Shown here: positions 18,944 to 28,290 of the stretch, in pieces
Position numbering within the stretch: the first letter of the stretch is position 1
Layout: every line of letters begins with the position of its first letter
Source: CAVZBT01 sp963773605
GTDB taxonomy: Bacteria > Acidobacteriota > UBA6911
Reading direction: 5' to 3'
NCBI GenBank assembly: GCA_963773605.1
Contig: CAVZBT010000013.1
Location: 310,001-374,000, forward strand
DNA: 64,000 nt
Made by a program: the position numbers and the translations under genes
Notes under the pieces: generated by a model
Seen by the model: only the letters and a program-made list of their open reading frames with translations
Told to the model about the DNA's origin: nothing
The model's database searches: none

Positions 18944-19612
18944 GTGGGTCAGAAAGTACATCCATACGGGTTCAGGCTGGGCGTAAACCGGACGTGGCGC
19001 TCGCGCTGGTTCGCGCGCAAGGACTACGGGGGGCTGCTGCACGAGGATCTCCACCTGAAGGCGATGCTCAAGAAGAAGTTCGCGCACGCGGGCATCTCCC
19101 GCATCGAGGTGGAGCGCGCGGCGAACAAGCTGACCATCGTCATCTTCACGTCCCGCCCGGGCATCATCGTCGGGAAGAAGGGGACGGAGATCGAGAAGCT
19201 CAAAAAGGACCTCCAGACGCTCACCGGACGCGATATCAACCTCAAGATCCAGGAGGTCAACAAGCCCGAACTCGACGCGCAGCTGGTTTCCGAGGGGATC
19301 GCGCAGCAGCTGGAGAAGCGCATCGCCTTCCGGCGTGCGATGCGTCGCGCCGTGGACAGCACCCTGCGCTTCGGCGCGAAGGGGATCAAGGTGCGCACCT
19401 CCGGGCGCCTGAACGGCGCGGAAATCGCCCGCACCGAGTGGTACCTGCACGGCCAACTGCCGCTGCACACGATCCGGGCCGACATCGACTACGGTTTCGC
19501 GGAAGCGCACACCACCTACGGCGTAATCGGGGTGAAGGTCTGGATTTACAAGGGTGAGGTTTTCGAAATGCAGAGGCCGGAACGGACGCGCGAAGCCGGC
19601 CGGCGGGAGTAG
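18944..19612 (+). CDS. rpsC: 30S ribosomal protein S3
   Basis: 222 residues starting at a GTG with GAGGAGG upstream. MGQKVHPYGFRLGVNRTW opens it; the KH domain GIIVGKKGTEIEKLKKDL and the C-terminal GRLNGAEIARTEWYLHGQLP block with IDYGFAEAHTTYGVIGVKVW follow. The same frame is open far upstream through rplB/rpsS in antiphase, which is fortuitous. Six nt precede the rplP start. Confidence 0.97.
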   Translation: MGQKVHPYGFRLGVNRTWRSRWFARKDYGGLLHEDLHLKAMLKKKFAHAGISRIEVERAANKLTIVIFTSRPGIIVGKKGTEIEKLKKDLQTLTGRDINLKIQEVNKPELDAQLVSEGIAQQLEKRIAFRRAMRRAVDSTLRFGAKGIKVRTSGRLNGAEIARTEWYLHGQLPLHTIRADIDYGFAEAHTTYGVIGVKVWIYKGEVFEMQRPERTREAGRRE

Positions 19613-19618
19613 CACTTC

Positions 19619-20039
<421 letters not shown>

Positions 20040-20043
<4 letters not shown>

Positions 20044-20267
20044 AAGCTTCCAAAATGAGGGACATGTCCAGGGAAGACCTGGTCCAGGAGGATACCGAAC
20101 TGCGCCAGCAGCTGTTCAAACTGCGGTTCCAGACGGCCAGCGGCCAGCTCGAGAGCGCGTCGCGCATAAGGTCTGTGCGCCGCGACATCGCCCGGATACA
20201 GACGCTGCTCCGGGAATTGGAGCTCGAGGAAGAACGGAAGCAGAAGTCCCAGGCGAGGCAGGGTTGA
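20040..20267 (+). CDS. rpmC: 50S ribosomal protein L29
   Basis: 75 residues, overlapping the rplP stop by 4 nt. MKASKMRDMSREDLVQ then LFKLRFQTASGQLESASRI and the RRDIARIQTLLRE helix are typical of this two-helix protein. The C-terminal tail is slightly longer than usual and is Glu/Lys-rich. Confidence 0.95.
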
Positions 20268-20268
20268 A

Positions 20269-20542
20269 ATGACGACGGAGCAGACGACAAAACGCGGATT
20301 GCGGAAAAACCAGGTTGGGGTCGTGACCAGCACGGCGATGCAGAAGACCGTCAAGGTCGCCGTCGACCGGCTGGTGCACGCACCACCTGTACAAGAAGAC
20401 CCTGCGCAAGACGTCCACGTTTCTTGCGCACGATGAGAAGGGCGACTGCAAGGTCGGCGACCGGGTGCGCATCGTGGAAACACGGCCGCTGAGCGCCCGG
20501 AAAAGATGGCGCGTGACCGAAATTCTGGTCAGGGCGCACTAG
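20269..20542 (+). CDS. rpsQ: 30S ribosomal protein S17 (one indel)
   Basis: The ATG at 20269 lies 1 nt after rpmC. RGLRKNQVGVVTSTAMQKTV and KVAVDRLVHA run in the first frame; one extra C near 20383 moves the remainder, HLYKKTLRKTSTFLAHDEKG onwards, into the next frame ending at TAG 20540-20542. The segments GDRVRIVETRPLS and KRWRVTEIL are diagnostic. Corrected length is about 90 residues. Confidence 0.88.
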
Positions 20543-20626
20543 CGGGAATCCCAGTTTGCGGCCGGCGCCGGGCAGGCGCCGCCGGGGGGAGACCCCGCCG
20601 GCGGTTGGCCGAGTGAGAGGGTTGTC

Positions 20627-20995
20627 ATGATTCAGATGCGGACAATTTTGGAGGTGGCGGACAACTCCGGCGCACGGAGGATCTCGTGTATCCACGCCAC
20701 CGGGAACCAGGTGGGCCGGGTGGCGAGCCTCGGCGACATCATCACGGCCAACGTGAAAGAAGCGTCGCCCGACGGCAGCGTCAAGAAAGGCGACGTCGTC
20801 AAGGCGGTGATCGTCCGCACCAAGAAGGAATTCAGGCGCAAGGACGGGACCTACATCCGGTTTGACGACAACGCGGCCGTTCTGATCAACGACGACAAGG
20901 AGCCGATCGGCACGCGCGTGTTCGGGCCCGTCAGCCGGGAACTGCGCGACAGGGAGTTTTTAAAGATCGTTTCGCTGGCGCCCGAGGTGCTCTAG
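20627..20995 (+). CDS. rplN: 50S ribosomal protein L14
   Basis: 122 residues, frame intact. MIQMRTILEVADNSGARR, the VKKGDVVKAVIVRTKKE block and NDDKEPIGTRVFGPVSREL are canonical. An 84-nt GC-rich gap precedes it, which contains a likely hairpin (GCGCCGGGCAGGCGCC near 20563-20578) but no T-run. Confidence 0.97.
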   Translation: MIQMRTILEVADNSGARRISCIHATGNQVGRVASLGDIITANVKEASPDGSVKKGDVVKAVIVRTKKEFRRKDGTYIRFDDNAAVLINDDKEPIGTRVFGPVSRELRDREFLKIVSLAPEVL

Positions 20996-21020
20996 CGCGA
21001 TCGAACGAGGCCAGGAAAAA

Positions 21021-21347
21021 ATGCCCAAGACACGTGTCAAGAAAAACGATCAGGTTTATGTCCTTTCCGGCAAGGACCGGGGCAAGACCGGAAAAGTCCT
21101 GAAGGTCATGCCGGACGCCAACCGCGCCATCGTCGAGGGGATCAACTTCATCCAGAAGCACACTCGTGCCAATCCGCAGCGCAACGTCAAGGGCGGGATC
21201 CTCCCCAAGGAGTCGCCCATCGACATTTCGAACCTGATGGTCATGTGCAAGCGCTGCAACAAGCGCTCGCGCGTCGCCGTGAACACCATGCAGGACGGGC
21301 GCAAGGTGCGGGTTTGCAAGAGCTGCAACGAGTTGCTGGACGAGTAA
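21021..21347 (+). CDS. rplX: 50S ribosomal protein L24
   Basis: 108 residues. The KOW motif QVYVLSGKDRGKTGKVLKV is at the N-terminus. The C-terminal part carries two CxxC pairs (CKRC and CKSC), the zinc-ribbon form of L24. L24 is an early assembly protein of the large subunit. Confidence 0.96.
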   Translation: MPKTRVKKNDQVYVLSGKDRGKTGKVLKVMPDANRAIVEGINFIQKHTRANPQRNVKGGILPKESPIDISNLMVMCKRCNKRSRVAVNTMQDGRKVRVCKSCNELLDE

Positions 21348-21365
21348 GGCCTGAAAGGTCAGACA

Positions 21366-21929
21366 ATGAGTAGATTGAAGGACTTCTACAAGACGGAAGC
21401 CGTCGGAGCGCTGACGAAGCAGTTCGCCTACAAGAACGTGATGGCCGTGCCCAAGTTGGTCAAGATCAACGTCAACATGGGCCTGGGCGAGGCCATCGCC
21501 AACGCCAAGGTGCTGGACGTGGCCGCCGAGGAACTCGCCGCCATCACCGGGCAGCGCGCCGTCGTCACCAAGGCGAAGAAATCGATCGCGGCGTTCAAGC
21601 TGCGCCAGGGCATGCCGATCGGCGTGACGGTCACGCTGCGGGGGGACCGGATGTACGAGTTCTTCGACCGGCTGGTCAACATCGCGCTGCCGCGCGTGCG
21701 CGACTTCCGCGGCGTGCCCCCCAGGTCTTTCGACGGCCGGGGCAACTACACGCTCGGCCTCAAAGATCAGCTGAACTTTCCCGAAATCGACTACGGGAAG
21801 GCCGACAAGGCGCGCGGGATGAACATTACGGTGGTGACGACCGCCCGGACCGACGACGAGGCGTTCGAGCTCTTACGGATTATGGGGATGCCCTTCGCGA
21901 AGCGAGGGCAGGAGCGCGGCGCCGAATAG
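21366..21929 (+). CDS. rplE: 50S ribosomal protein L5
   Basis: 187 residues. The N-terminal VPKLVKINVNMGLGEA, the GQRAVVTKAKKSIAAFKLR segment and the C-terminal DKARGMNITVVTTARTDDEA match L5, which binds 5S rRNA and contacts the P-site tRNA. Frame intact. Confidence 0.97.
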   Translation: MSRLKDFYKTEAVGALTKQFAYKNVMAVPKLVKINVNMGLGEAIANAKVLDVAAEELAAITGQRAVVTKAKKSIAAFKLRQGMPIGVTVTLRGDRMYEFFDRLVNIALPRVRDFRGVPPRSFDGRGNYTLGLKDQLNFPEIDYGKADKARGMNITVVTTARTDDEAFELLRIMGMPFAKRGQERGAE

Positions 21930-21950
21930 GGCGGCCGCAGAGGAGTCGAT

Positions 21951-22136
21951 GTGGCAAAGACGAGCATGATCGCCAAGTCCAGGATGAAGCCGAAATTCCA
22001 GGTGCGCCAGCATAACCGCTGCCGCCGCTGCGGGCGGCCGCGGGGTTACCTGCGCAAGTTTCAGCTGTGCCGTATCTGCTTCCGCCAACTGGCCCTGGCC
22101 GGCGAGATCCCCGGAGTGACAAAGTCGAGCTGGTAA
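21951..22136 (+). CDS. rpsN: 30S ribosomal protein S14, zinc-binding type Z
   Basis: 61 residues starting at a GTG with GAGGAG upstream. The short form with cysteines at 24, 27, 40 and 43 (CRRC and CRIC) is the zinc-dependent type. MAKTSMIAKSRMKPKF and GRPRGYLRKFQLC are characteristic. Genomes with this form sometimes hold a zinc-free paralogue induced under zinc limitation; none is in this window. Confidence 0.97.
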   Translation: MAKTSMIAKSRMKPKFQVRQHNRCRRCGRPRGYLRKFQLCRICFRQLALAGEIPGVTKSSW

Positions 22137-22210
22137 CCACCGGCGGCGCCGACTGCGAAGGCGGCCCGGGCGGGGCCGCGCGACGCACGCCGAACAATGG
22201 AGTGTCAGGT

Positions 22211-22609
22211 ATGACTATGACCGATCCCGTGTCCGACCTCTTGGGCCGGATACGCAACGCCAACGCTGCGAAGCATGAGACGGTGGAGGTCCCTTCCTCC
22301 AGGATGAAGCTGGAGATCGTCCGGATTTTGAAGGACGAGGGGTACATCTCCAATTTCGTCTTCTCCCCGGACGAGAAGCAGGGAAGCATTCGCATTCAGC
22401 TGCGGTACACGGCAGGCAAGCAGCCGGTGATTACCTCGTTGACCCGTGTCAGCCGCCCCGGGTGCCGCGTGTACGCGGGCAAGTCGGAGATCCCGTCGGT
22501 GCTCGGCGGCATCGGTGTGTGTATCCTGTCGACCTCGCAGGGACTGCTCACCGGGAAGCAGGCGCAGGACAAGGGGCTCGGCGGAGAGGTGCTCTGCACC
22601 ATCAGCTAG
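22211..22609 (+). CDS. rpsH: 30S ribosomal protein S8
   Basis: 132 residues from the ATG at 22211. MTDPVSDLLGRIRNAN, SSRMKLEIVRILKDEGYI and the C-terminal GILSTSQGLLTG-like segment (written here CILSTSQGLLTGKQA) are family signatures. In Escherichia coli S8 represses the spc operon; no equivalent RNA site was assessed here. Confidence 0.96.
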   Translation: MTMTDPVSDLLGRIRNANAAKHETVEVPSSRMKLEIVRILKDEGYISNFVFSPDEKQGSIRIQLRYTAGKQPVITSLTRVSRPGCRVYAGKSEIPSVLGGIGVCILSTSQGLLTGKQAQDKGLGGEVLCTIS

Positions 22610-22641
22610 CGGCCAGGCGGTTCTGATTTCATGGGTGCAAT

Positions 22642-23202
22642 ATGTCGCGAATAGGCAAGAAAGTCATCAAGGTGCCCGCCGGAGTGAAGGTGGCGATCCG
22701 GGAGGGTGTCGTCGAGTTCGAAGGGAAGAAGGCGAAGCTGTCCAGTCCTATTCCCCCGGGCATCCGCTTTGAACTGAAAGGGGACGAACTCACGGCCGTC
22801 CGGGAGTCGGACGAGAAGCCGTACCCCGCTTACCACGGGCTCGCCCGCGCGCTCGCGGCCAACTGCATCAAGGGCGTCAGCGAGGGCTTCTCCAAGGACC
22901 TCGACGTAATCGGGATCGGCTTCAAGGTCGATGCCCGGGCGCGCGCCGTGACGTTCACGCTCGGGTACTCGCACCCGATCGAGTTCCCGCTGCCCGAGGG
23001 GATCAGCATCAAGGTGGAGAAGCAGCCCCGGACCATCCAGAACTACGTGGCGACGCTGACCGTGTCGGGGCCGGATAAGCAAGTGGTAGGCCAGGTGGCC
23101 GCCGACATCCGTTCGCTGCGCCGCCCTGACCCGTACAAGGGGAAGGGCATCCGCTACGCACGCGAATATGTCCGCCTGAAAGTCGGGAAGAAGGGGGCGT
23201 AA
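22642..23202 (+). CDS. rplF: 50S ribosomal protein L6
   Basis: 186 residues. MSRIGKKVIKVPAGVKV begins the first repeat and the C-terminal DIRSLRRPDPYKGKGIRYA is the conserved rRNA-binding segment. The stop TAA shares one base with the rplR ATG. Confidence 0.97.
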   Translation: MSRIGKKVIKVPAGVKVAIREGVVEFEGKKAKLSSPIPPGIRFELKGDELTAVRESDEKPYPAYHGLARALAANCIKGVSEGFSKDLDVIGIGFKVDARARAVTFTLGYSHPIEFPLPEGISIKVEKQPRTIQNYVATLTVSGPDKQVVGQVAADIRSLRRPDPYKGKGIRYAREYVRLKVGKKGA

Positions 23203-23570
23203 TGATTACCGCATTGGACCGCGCGCATGAGCGCAACCGCATTCACCAACGCATTCGGCGCAAGATCTCCGGTACTGCCGAGCGGCCGCGGCTGTGCGTT
23301 TTCCGCAGCCTCAACCACATGTACGCCCAGCTCGTCGACGACACCAAGGGGGTCACGCTGGCCGCGGCCTCGACACGCGATAAGGACGTCCGCGGCGAGG
23401 TGAAGGGCACCGGCAACCTCAAGTCCGCCAAAGCCGTCGGCAAGGCGATCGCGGAACGGGCACGTGCCCGCGGCATCGAGTCCGTAGTGTTCGACCGGGG
23501 CGGATACATCTACCACGGCCGTATCAAAGCGCTTGCCGACGCCGCCCGCGAATCGGGACTGAAGTTTTAG
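23202..23570 (+). CDS. rplR: 50S ribosomal protein L18
   Basis: 122 residues, overlapping rplF by 1 nt. RRKISGTAERPRLCVFRS, the segment SLNHMYAQLVDD and DRGGYIYHGRIKALADAARE are L18, which carries 5S rRNA into the large subunit. Frame intact. Confidence 0.96.
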   Translation: MITALDRAHERNRIHQRIRRKISGTAERPRLCVFRSLNHMYAQLVDDTKGVTLAAASTRDKDVRGEVKGTGNLKSAKAVGKAIAERARARGIESVVFDRGGYIYHGRIKALADAARESGLKF

Positions 23571-23578
23571 GAGGGATC

Positions 23579-24070
23579 TTGGATAGAAACGATCCGAATC
23601 AAGAACTGAAAGATCAGGTGGTTTCAATCAACCGGGTGACGAAGGTCGTCAAGGGCGGCAAGAACCTGAGCTTCAGCGCTCTCGTTGTCGTGGGCGACCA
23701 GAATGGACGCGTGGGTTACGGCATGGGGAAAGCGAAGGAAGTCCCCCAGGCCATCCGGAAGGGCGTCGAGCAGGCCCGCAAAAACCTGATCCGGGTGCCC
23801 CTCAAGGGTCGCACGATCCCCCATGCGATCGTCGGCAGGTACGGCGCCGGTCGCGTGATGCTCAAGCCGGCCTCGGAAGGCACCGGCGTCATCGCCGGCG
23901 GGCCCGTGCGCGCCGTCGTCCAGTCGGCAGGCATTTCGAATATCCTGACGAAGTCCCTCGGAAGCACCAACCCACACAACGTGGTCAAAGCCACTTTCGA
24001 CGGTCTCCTGAAGCTGAGGGAGCCCGAGCAGGTGGCGAAGATGCGCGGCAAGCAGGTCGAGGAACTATAA
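23579..24070 (+). CDS. rpsE: 30S ribosomal protein S5
   Basis: 163 residues from a TTG; the rplR stop codon is embedded in TAGGAGGG, the ribosome-binding site. VVSINRVTKVVKGGKNLSF, GYGMGKAKEVPQAIRKG and the C-terminal LGSTNPHNVVKATFDGL are canonical S5, a fidelity protein at the mRNA entry site. The acidic N-terminal dozen residues are the family's variable part. Confidence 0.96.
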   Translation: MDRNDPNQELKDQVVSINRVTKVVKGGKNLSFSALVVVGDQNGRVGYGMGKAKEVPQAIRKGVEQARKNLIRVPLKGRTIPHAIVGRYGAGRVMLKPASEGTGVIAGGPVRAVVQSAGISNILTKSLGSTNPHNVVKATFDGLLKLREPEQVAKMRGKQVEEL

Positions 24071-24073
24071 CGT

Positions 24074-24289
24074 ATGGCAGCCAACAGCAGACCAGAGGCA
24101 ACCCCGGGCCCCACCCTCCGCATCCAGTACTACCGCAGTGCGATCGGGACACCCGGCAAACACAGGCTCGTCGTGAAAAGCCTCGGCTTCAAGAGGCTCA
24201 ATCAGATCGTCACCCGGGAGGATTCGCCCGCGGTCCGCGGCATGGTCGCGCAGGTGCCCCACCTGGTGAAGATCCTGGATTCCAAATAG
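24074..24289 (+). CDS. rpmD: 50S ribosomal protein L30
   Basis: 71 residues, a little longer than the usual 60 owing to a Pro-rich N-terminal extension. RIQYYRSAIGTPGKHRLVVK, LGFKRLNQIVTREDSPAVRG and QVPHLVKI fit L30. Three nt after rpsE. Confidence 0.94.
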   Translation: MAANSRPEATPGPTLRIQYYRSAIGTPGKHRLVVKSLGFKRLNQIVTREDSPAVRGMVAQVPHLVKILDSK

Positions 24290-24298
24290 GCGGTACAC

Positions 24299-24757
24299 AT
24301 GGCGCTAGAACTGAACACCCTGAAGCCGGCTAAGGGGGCGAACAATAAGGTCAAACGTGTCGGGCGCGGTATGGGCAGCGGGCACGGCAAAACCGCGACC
24401 CGCGGCTACAAGGGCCAGCTGTCCCGCTCCGGTACCAGGACCCGGCCTGGATTTGAGGGTGGCCAGATGCCCTTGTACCGGCGTCTGCCCAAGCGCGGCT
24501 TCACCAATATCTTCCGCAAGGAATTTGCGGTCGTGAACCTGGCCGATCTGGCGGCCTTCGAGGCGGGTTCCGAGGTCGGGCCCGAGCTCCTCAAGGAAAA
24601 AGGGATCGTGAAGAACCTGCGCGATGGCCTGAAGGTTCTCGGCGTGGGCGAACTGCAGAACCCGCTCAAGGTCCGGGCGCACCGGTTCAGCAAGAGCGCC
24701 GCTGAGAAAATCGCCAAGGCCGGCGGGAGCGTTGAGGTCATCAGTCAAAAGCTTTGA
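24299..24757 (+). CDS. rplO: 50S ribosomal protein L15
   Basis: 152 residues. LNTLKPAKGANNKVKRVGRG, MGSGHGKTATRGYKGQLSRSG and GGQMPLYRRLPKRGF are the long basic extension that threads into rRNA; the C-terminal globular part ends near VEVISQKL. It precedes secY by 28 nt. Confidence 0.96.
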   Translation: MALELNTLKPAKGANNKVKRVGRGMGSGHGKTATRGYKGQLSRSGTRTRPGFEGGQMPLYRRLPKRGFTNIFRKEFAVVNLADLAAFEAGSEVGPELLKEKGIVKNLRDGLKVLGVGELQNPLKVRAHRFSKSAAEKIAKAGGSVEVISQKL

Positions 24758-24785
24758 TTCGGCGTAGCCGGATGGTTGAAAAGCA

Positions 24786-26201
24786 ATGCCAGAAGAACGA
24801 AGTCCGATATACAACTCGATAGTCAACATCTTCAGCATCCCTGACCTGCGCAGGCGGGTACTGTTCATGCTGGGGCTGCTGGCTGTCTACCGGGTGGGAG
24901 CTTTTATCCCCACCCCGGGCATCAACCACGCCGCCCTTGAGCAGCTGTTCCAGGCCCAGGCTGGGACGATCTTCGGCTTCCTCGATATTTTCTCCGGGGG
25001 CAACCTGCGACGCTTCAGCATCTTCGCCCTCGGGATCATGCCGTACATCACGGCATCGATCATCCTGCAGCTGGCCACGGTCGTCGTGCCCTACCTGGAG
25101 AAGCTGTCCAAGGAAGGCGAGCTCGGCCGGCGGAAGATCACGCAGTACACACGCTACCTCACCGTGGTCCTGACTCTGTTCCAGGGATTCATGACCGCGG
25201 TTGCCCTGGAACGCTCCGGCAGCAGCACGGGACCCCAGATCGTCGAGGCGGCAGGCTGGCATTTCCGGTTCATGGTGATGATCACGCTGACCACCGGAAC
25301 CGCTTTTATCATGTGGGTCGGCGAGCAGATCACCGAGCGGGGGATCGGGAACGGCATCTCGTTGATCATCTTTGCCGGCATCGTCGTGGGCCTGCCGCAC
25401 GCGATCGGCGAAATCTGGGTGAACCTGCAACAGCGGACGTGGTCGATCTTCACGGTGGTTATCCTGCTGGTCGCCATGGTGATCACGGTCGCCTTCGTCG
25501 TCTTCGTCGAGCGCGGTCAGCGCAAGATTCCCGTTCAGTACGCCAAGCGTGTCGTGGGTCGGCGCGTCTACGGCGGCCAGGCAACCCACCTCCCGTTGCG
25601 GGTGAACTCCGGCGGCGTCATCCCGGTCATTTTCGCGGCGTCGATCGTTTCGATCCCGTCGACCCTGGGTGTCGTCTTCCCGAATACCTTCATGCACAGC
25701 CTCTCGACCCAGCTGGCGCAAGGCATGCCGCTCTATAACCTGCTGTACATCGCCGGGATCATGTTCTTCGCGTTCTTCTACGTGAGCATTATCTTTAATC
25801 CCATGGAAGTCGCGGACAACATCCGGAAGTACGGCGGCTATATCCCCGGCATCCGACCGGGTAAACGGACCGCAGAATTCATAGATCGGATCCTGAGCCG
25901 GCTGACCGCGGCGGGGGCCGTCTATCTCGTCCTGGTGTGCCTGCTGCCCGAGTTCCTCATGACGGGATTCAAGGTGCAGCCGATCCCGTTGATCGGGCCG
26001 GCGCTCGACGATTTTCTCAACTCGATGAACATGGGTTTCGTCACGACCGGTCTCGGCGTGACGTTTTATTTCGGCGGCACCTCGCTCCTGATTGTCGTGG
26101 GTGTCGCCATGGACACGGTGCAGCAGATCGAATCGCAGCTGATCATGCGACACTACGACGGCTTCCTGAAGAAGGGCCGAATTCGCGGCAGAAGAGGCTG
26201 A
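24786..26201 (+). CDS. secY: Protein translocase subunit SecY
   Basis: 471 residues with ten predicted membrane segments. It forms the Sec channel. The N-terminal helix VLFMLGLLAVYRVGAFIPTP, the plug region GGNLRRFSIFALGIMPYITA and the C-terminal FLKKGRIRGRRG match the family. It is slightly longer than the roughly 440 of Escherichia coli, with extra residues between segments 3 and 5. The spc-type position after rplO and before adk is conserved. Confidence 0.97.
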   Translation: MPEERSPIYNSIVNIFSIPDLRRRVLFMLGLLAVYRVGAFIPTPGINHAALEQLFQAQAGTIFGFLDIFSGGNLRRFSIFALGIMPYITASIILQLATVVVPYLEKLSKEGELGRRKITQYTRYLTVVLTLFQGFMTAVALERSGSSTGPQIVEAAGWHFRFMVMITLTTGTAFIMWVGEQITERGIGNGISLIIFAGIVVGLPHAIGEIWVNLQQRTWSIFTVVILLVAMVITVAFVVFVERGQRKIPVQYAKRVVGRRVYGGQATHLPLRVNSGGVIPVIFAASIVSIPSTLGVVFPNTFMHSLSTQLAQGMPLYNLLYIAGIMFFAFFYVSIIFNPMEVADNIRKYGGYIPGIRPGKRTAEFIDRILSRLTAAGAVYLVLVCLLPEFLMTGFKVQPIPLIGPALDDFLNSMNMGFVTTGLGVTFYFGGTSLLIVVGVAMDTVQQIESQLIMRHYDGFLKKGRIRGRRG

Positions 26202-26233
26202 GGCCGGTTGCGGCGCGCAGGAGCGTTTGGACG

Positions 26234-26908
26234 ATGGTGGCACAAGCTGTTATACTCTTAGGCCCTCCGGGCGCCGGAAAGGGTACCCAAGGCCGCATGC
26301 TGGGATCGGCCCTGGGCTATCCGAGGATCTCGACCGGGGACATCCTCCGGGAAGCGCTCCGGAACCAGACGGAGCTCGGCAGGCAGGCGCAGGGATACAT
26401 GGAATCCGGTAGCCTGGTCCCCGATGCCCTCGTCGACGCGATCGTGAGGGAACGGCTCAAGCAGGAAGACTGCGCCGAAGGGTTCCTGCTGGACGGCTAT
26501 CCCCGGACGGTACCCCAGGCGGAATTCCTGGACAGGCTGTTTGCGGCCGAAGGGACGAGGCCGCTCGCCGTGGGTATCCAGGTGGACGACGAAGTCCTGG
26601 TGGCGCGGCTGTCCGGGCGACTCACCTGTCCCTCGTGCAGCAAGATGTTCCATGTCGTCTCGAGCCCGAGCAAGGCGGGGGACCGGTGCGACGAGTGCGG
26701 GGCGGTGCTGGTGCAGCGCAAAGACGACACCGTCGAGGTCATCCGGGAACGGCTGCAGGTGTATCACAAGGAAACCGAGCCGCTCATCGAATTTTACAGG
26801 GCGTGGGGCTGCTACGTCGAAGTCGACGGGGACAGGGCAGCCGATGAAATCCAACGGGCTATTCTCGAGGTCGTGAAGACCAGGCAGCAGAACAGCGCCA
26901 CCCGGTAG
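26234..26908 (+). CDS. adk: Adenylate kinase (zinc-LID type)
   Basis: 224 residues from the ATG at 26234; a longer frame exists upstream through secY but is not homologous. The P-loop GPPGAGKGTQ is at residues 10-19, the AMP-binding RISTGDILR near 31-39 and the DGYPRT motif near 87. The LID carries cysteines at 132, 135, 152 and 155, a zinc site. The usual next gene in many genomes, methionine aminopeptidase (map), is absent. Confidence 0.97.
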   Translation: MVAQAVILLGPPGAGKGTQGRMLGSALGYPRISTGDILREALRNQTELGRQAQGYMESGSLVPDALVDAIVRERLKQEDCAEGFLLDGYPRTVPQAEFLDRLFAAEGTRPLAVGIQVDDEVLVARLSGRLTCPSCSKMFHVVSSPSKAGDRCDECGAVLVQRKDDTVEVIRERLQVYHKETEPLIEFYRAWGCYVEVDGDRAADEIQRAILEVVKTRQQNSATR

Positions 26909-26929
26909 CAAACGGTCCGGAACCACAAT

Positions 26930-27148
26930 ATGCCAAAAGAGGATGCGATCGAAGTTGTCGGTACCGTGATCGAGACCCTGCCGAACGCCATGTTCCGGGT
27001 CGAACTCGAAAACAAGCATATGGTCCTGGCCCACATCTCGGGGAAGATGCGCAAGAACTTCATCCGCATACTTCCCGGCGACAAGATCCTCGTGGAGTTG
27101 TCGCCGTACGATCTGTCGCGCGGCCGGATCGTGTACCGGTACAAATAG
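26930..27148 (+). CDS. infA: Translation initiation factor IF-1
   Basis: 72 residues, the usual length. EDAIEVVGTVIETLPNAMFR, GKMRKNFIRILPGDKILVEL and the terminal SRGRIVYRYK form the S1-like OB-fold that occupies the ribosomal A site during initiation. 21 nt after adk. Confidence 0.97.
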   Translation: MPKEDAIEVVGTVIETLPNAMFRVELENKHMVLAHISGKMRKNFIRILPGDKILVELSPYDLSRGRIVYRYK

Positions 27149-27198
27149 CGCCGCCTCGTGGGAGCGGGGGCGCCCAGCGGGCTTATGGAGCAACCAAC

Positions 27199-27312
27199 AT
27201 GAAGGTGCGGGCATCAGTAAAGAAGATCTGCAACAAGTGCAAGGTGATTCGCCGCAAGGGGGTCATCCATATCCGTTGCACCAATCCGAAGCACAAACAG
27301 CGCCAGGGGTAA
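27199..27312 (+). CDS. rpmJ: 50S ribosomal protein L36
   Basis: 37 residues. MKVRASVKKICNKCKVIRRK begins it. The zinc ligands are Cys11, Cys14, Cys27 and His32, so this is the zinc-binding form. It lies between infA and rpsM, the conserved location. Confidence 0.96.
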   Translation: MKVRASVKKICNKCKVIRRKGVIHIRCTNPKHKQRQG

Positions 27313-27354
27313 CCGGTTTTCGGGTAGTGCGGACTGAGTGCAGGGAGGCAAACA

Positions 27355-27717
27355 TTGGCTAGAATTGCTGGAGTGGATCTGCCGCTGAACAAGCGTGTGC
27401 AGATCGGTCTGACTTACATTTACGGCATCGGCAAGAGCCGGGCGACCAAGATCTGCCAGGAAGCCAACATCGACCTCGCCACGAAGGTGAAGAACCTCAC
27501 GGAGGAGGAAGCCGTACGCATCCGCAACATCATCCAGCGCGACGGCATGGTGGAAGGCGACCTGCGCAAGGCCGTGTCGATGGACATCAAGCGGCTCATG
27601 GAGATCGGGAGCTATCGCGGCCTGCGCCATCGCCGGGGCCTGCCGGTCCACGGTCAGCGGACCCACACCAACGCGCGCACGCGCAAGGGGCCGCGGCGGG
27701 TGGTGGGCAAGAAATAG
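27355..27717 (+). CDS. rpsM: 30S ribosomal protein S13
   Basis: 120 residues starting at a TTG, with CAGGGAGGC upstream. MARIAGVDLPLNKRVQIGL and the GIGKSRATKIC helix-hairpin-helix, then RGLRHRRGLPVHGQRTHTNA are diagnostic. It contacts the P-site tRNA and bridges to the large subunit. Confidence 0.97.
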   Translation: MARIAGVDLPLNKRVQIGLTYIYGIGKSRATKICQEANIDLATKVKNLTEEEAVRIRNIIQRDGMVEGDLRKAVSMDIKRLMEIGSYRGLRHRRGLPVHGQRTHTNARTRKGPRRVVGKK

Positions 27718-27768
27718 CGGAAGATGCCACGGGATGGCGGATCGTCCCGCGCGCGTCAGGAGTGAATA

Positions 27769-28180
27769 ATGGCAGAGAAGACGACGAAGAAGACGGGCAA
27801 GAAGAAGACGGGGAAAAAGCGCGAAAAGGTGAACATCCCTGCGGGCATCGCCCATATCCTGGCCAGCTTCAACAACACGATCATCAGCATCACGGACCTC
27901 GAGGGGAATCTGCTCTCGAGCTCGAGCGCCGGGGCCGTAGGATTCAAGGGTTCGCGCAAAGGGACCCCATTTGCGGCCCAGCAGGCCGCGTCCATCGCCG
28001 CGAACACCGCCAAGGAATATGGATTGCGCACGGTCCAGGTGCAGCTCAAGGGCCCCGGCGCCGGCCGTGAGTCCGCCATCCGCGCGCTTGCAGGCCGCTG
28101 GCATCGAGGTGAAGTCGATCACGGACATCACCCCGATCCCCCACAACGGGTGCCGCCCGTCCAAGCGTAGACGAGTTTAG
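27769..28180 (+). CDS. rpsK: 30S ribosomal protein S11 (one indel)
   Basis: A Lys/Thr-rich N-terminal extension leads into VNIPAGIAHILASFNNTI and GFKGSRKGTPFAAQQAA. An extra T near 28090 turns CTGCAG into CTTGCAG, so the frame leaves LQAAGIEVKSITDITPIP; in the next frame the protein finishes with PHNGCRPSKRRRV and TAG 28178-28180. Corrected length is about 136 residues. Confidence 0.9.
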
Positions 28181-28290
28181 GAATTCAAGCCACCGGGAGG
28201 GGAGTGGGCCCGGCATGGGACTCCCGCAGGGGCGGGACCCGGGCCAATGCCCCTGCAGCCGTGGGCGAGTTGGGAACAGGAGAACAGCAT

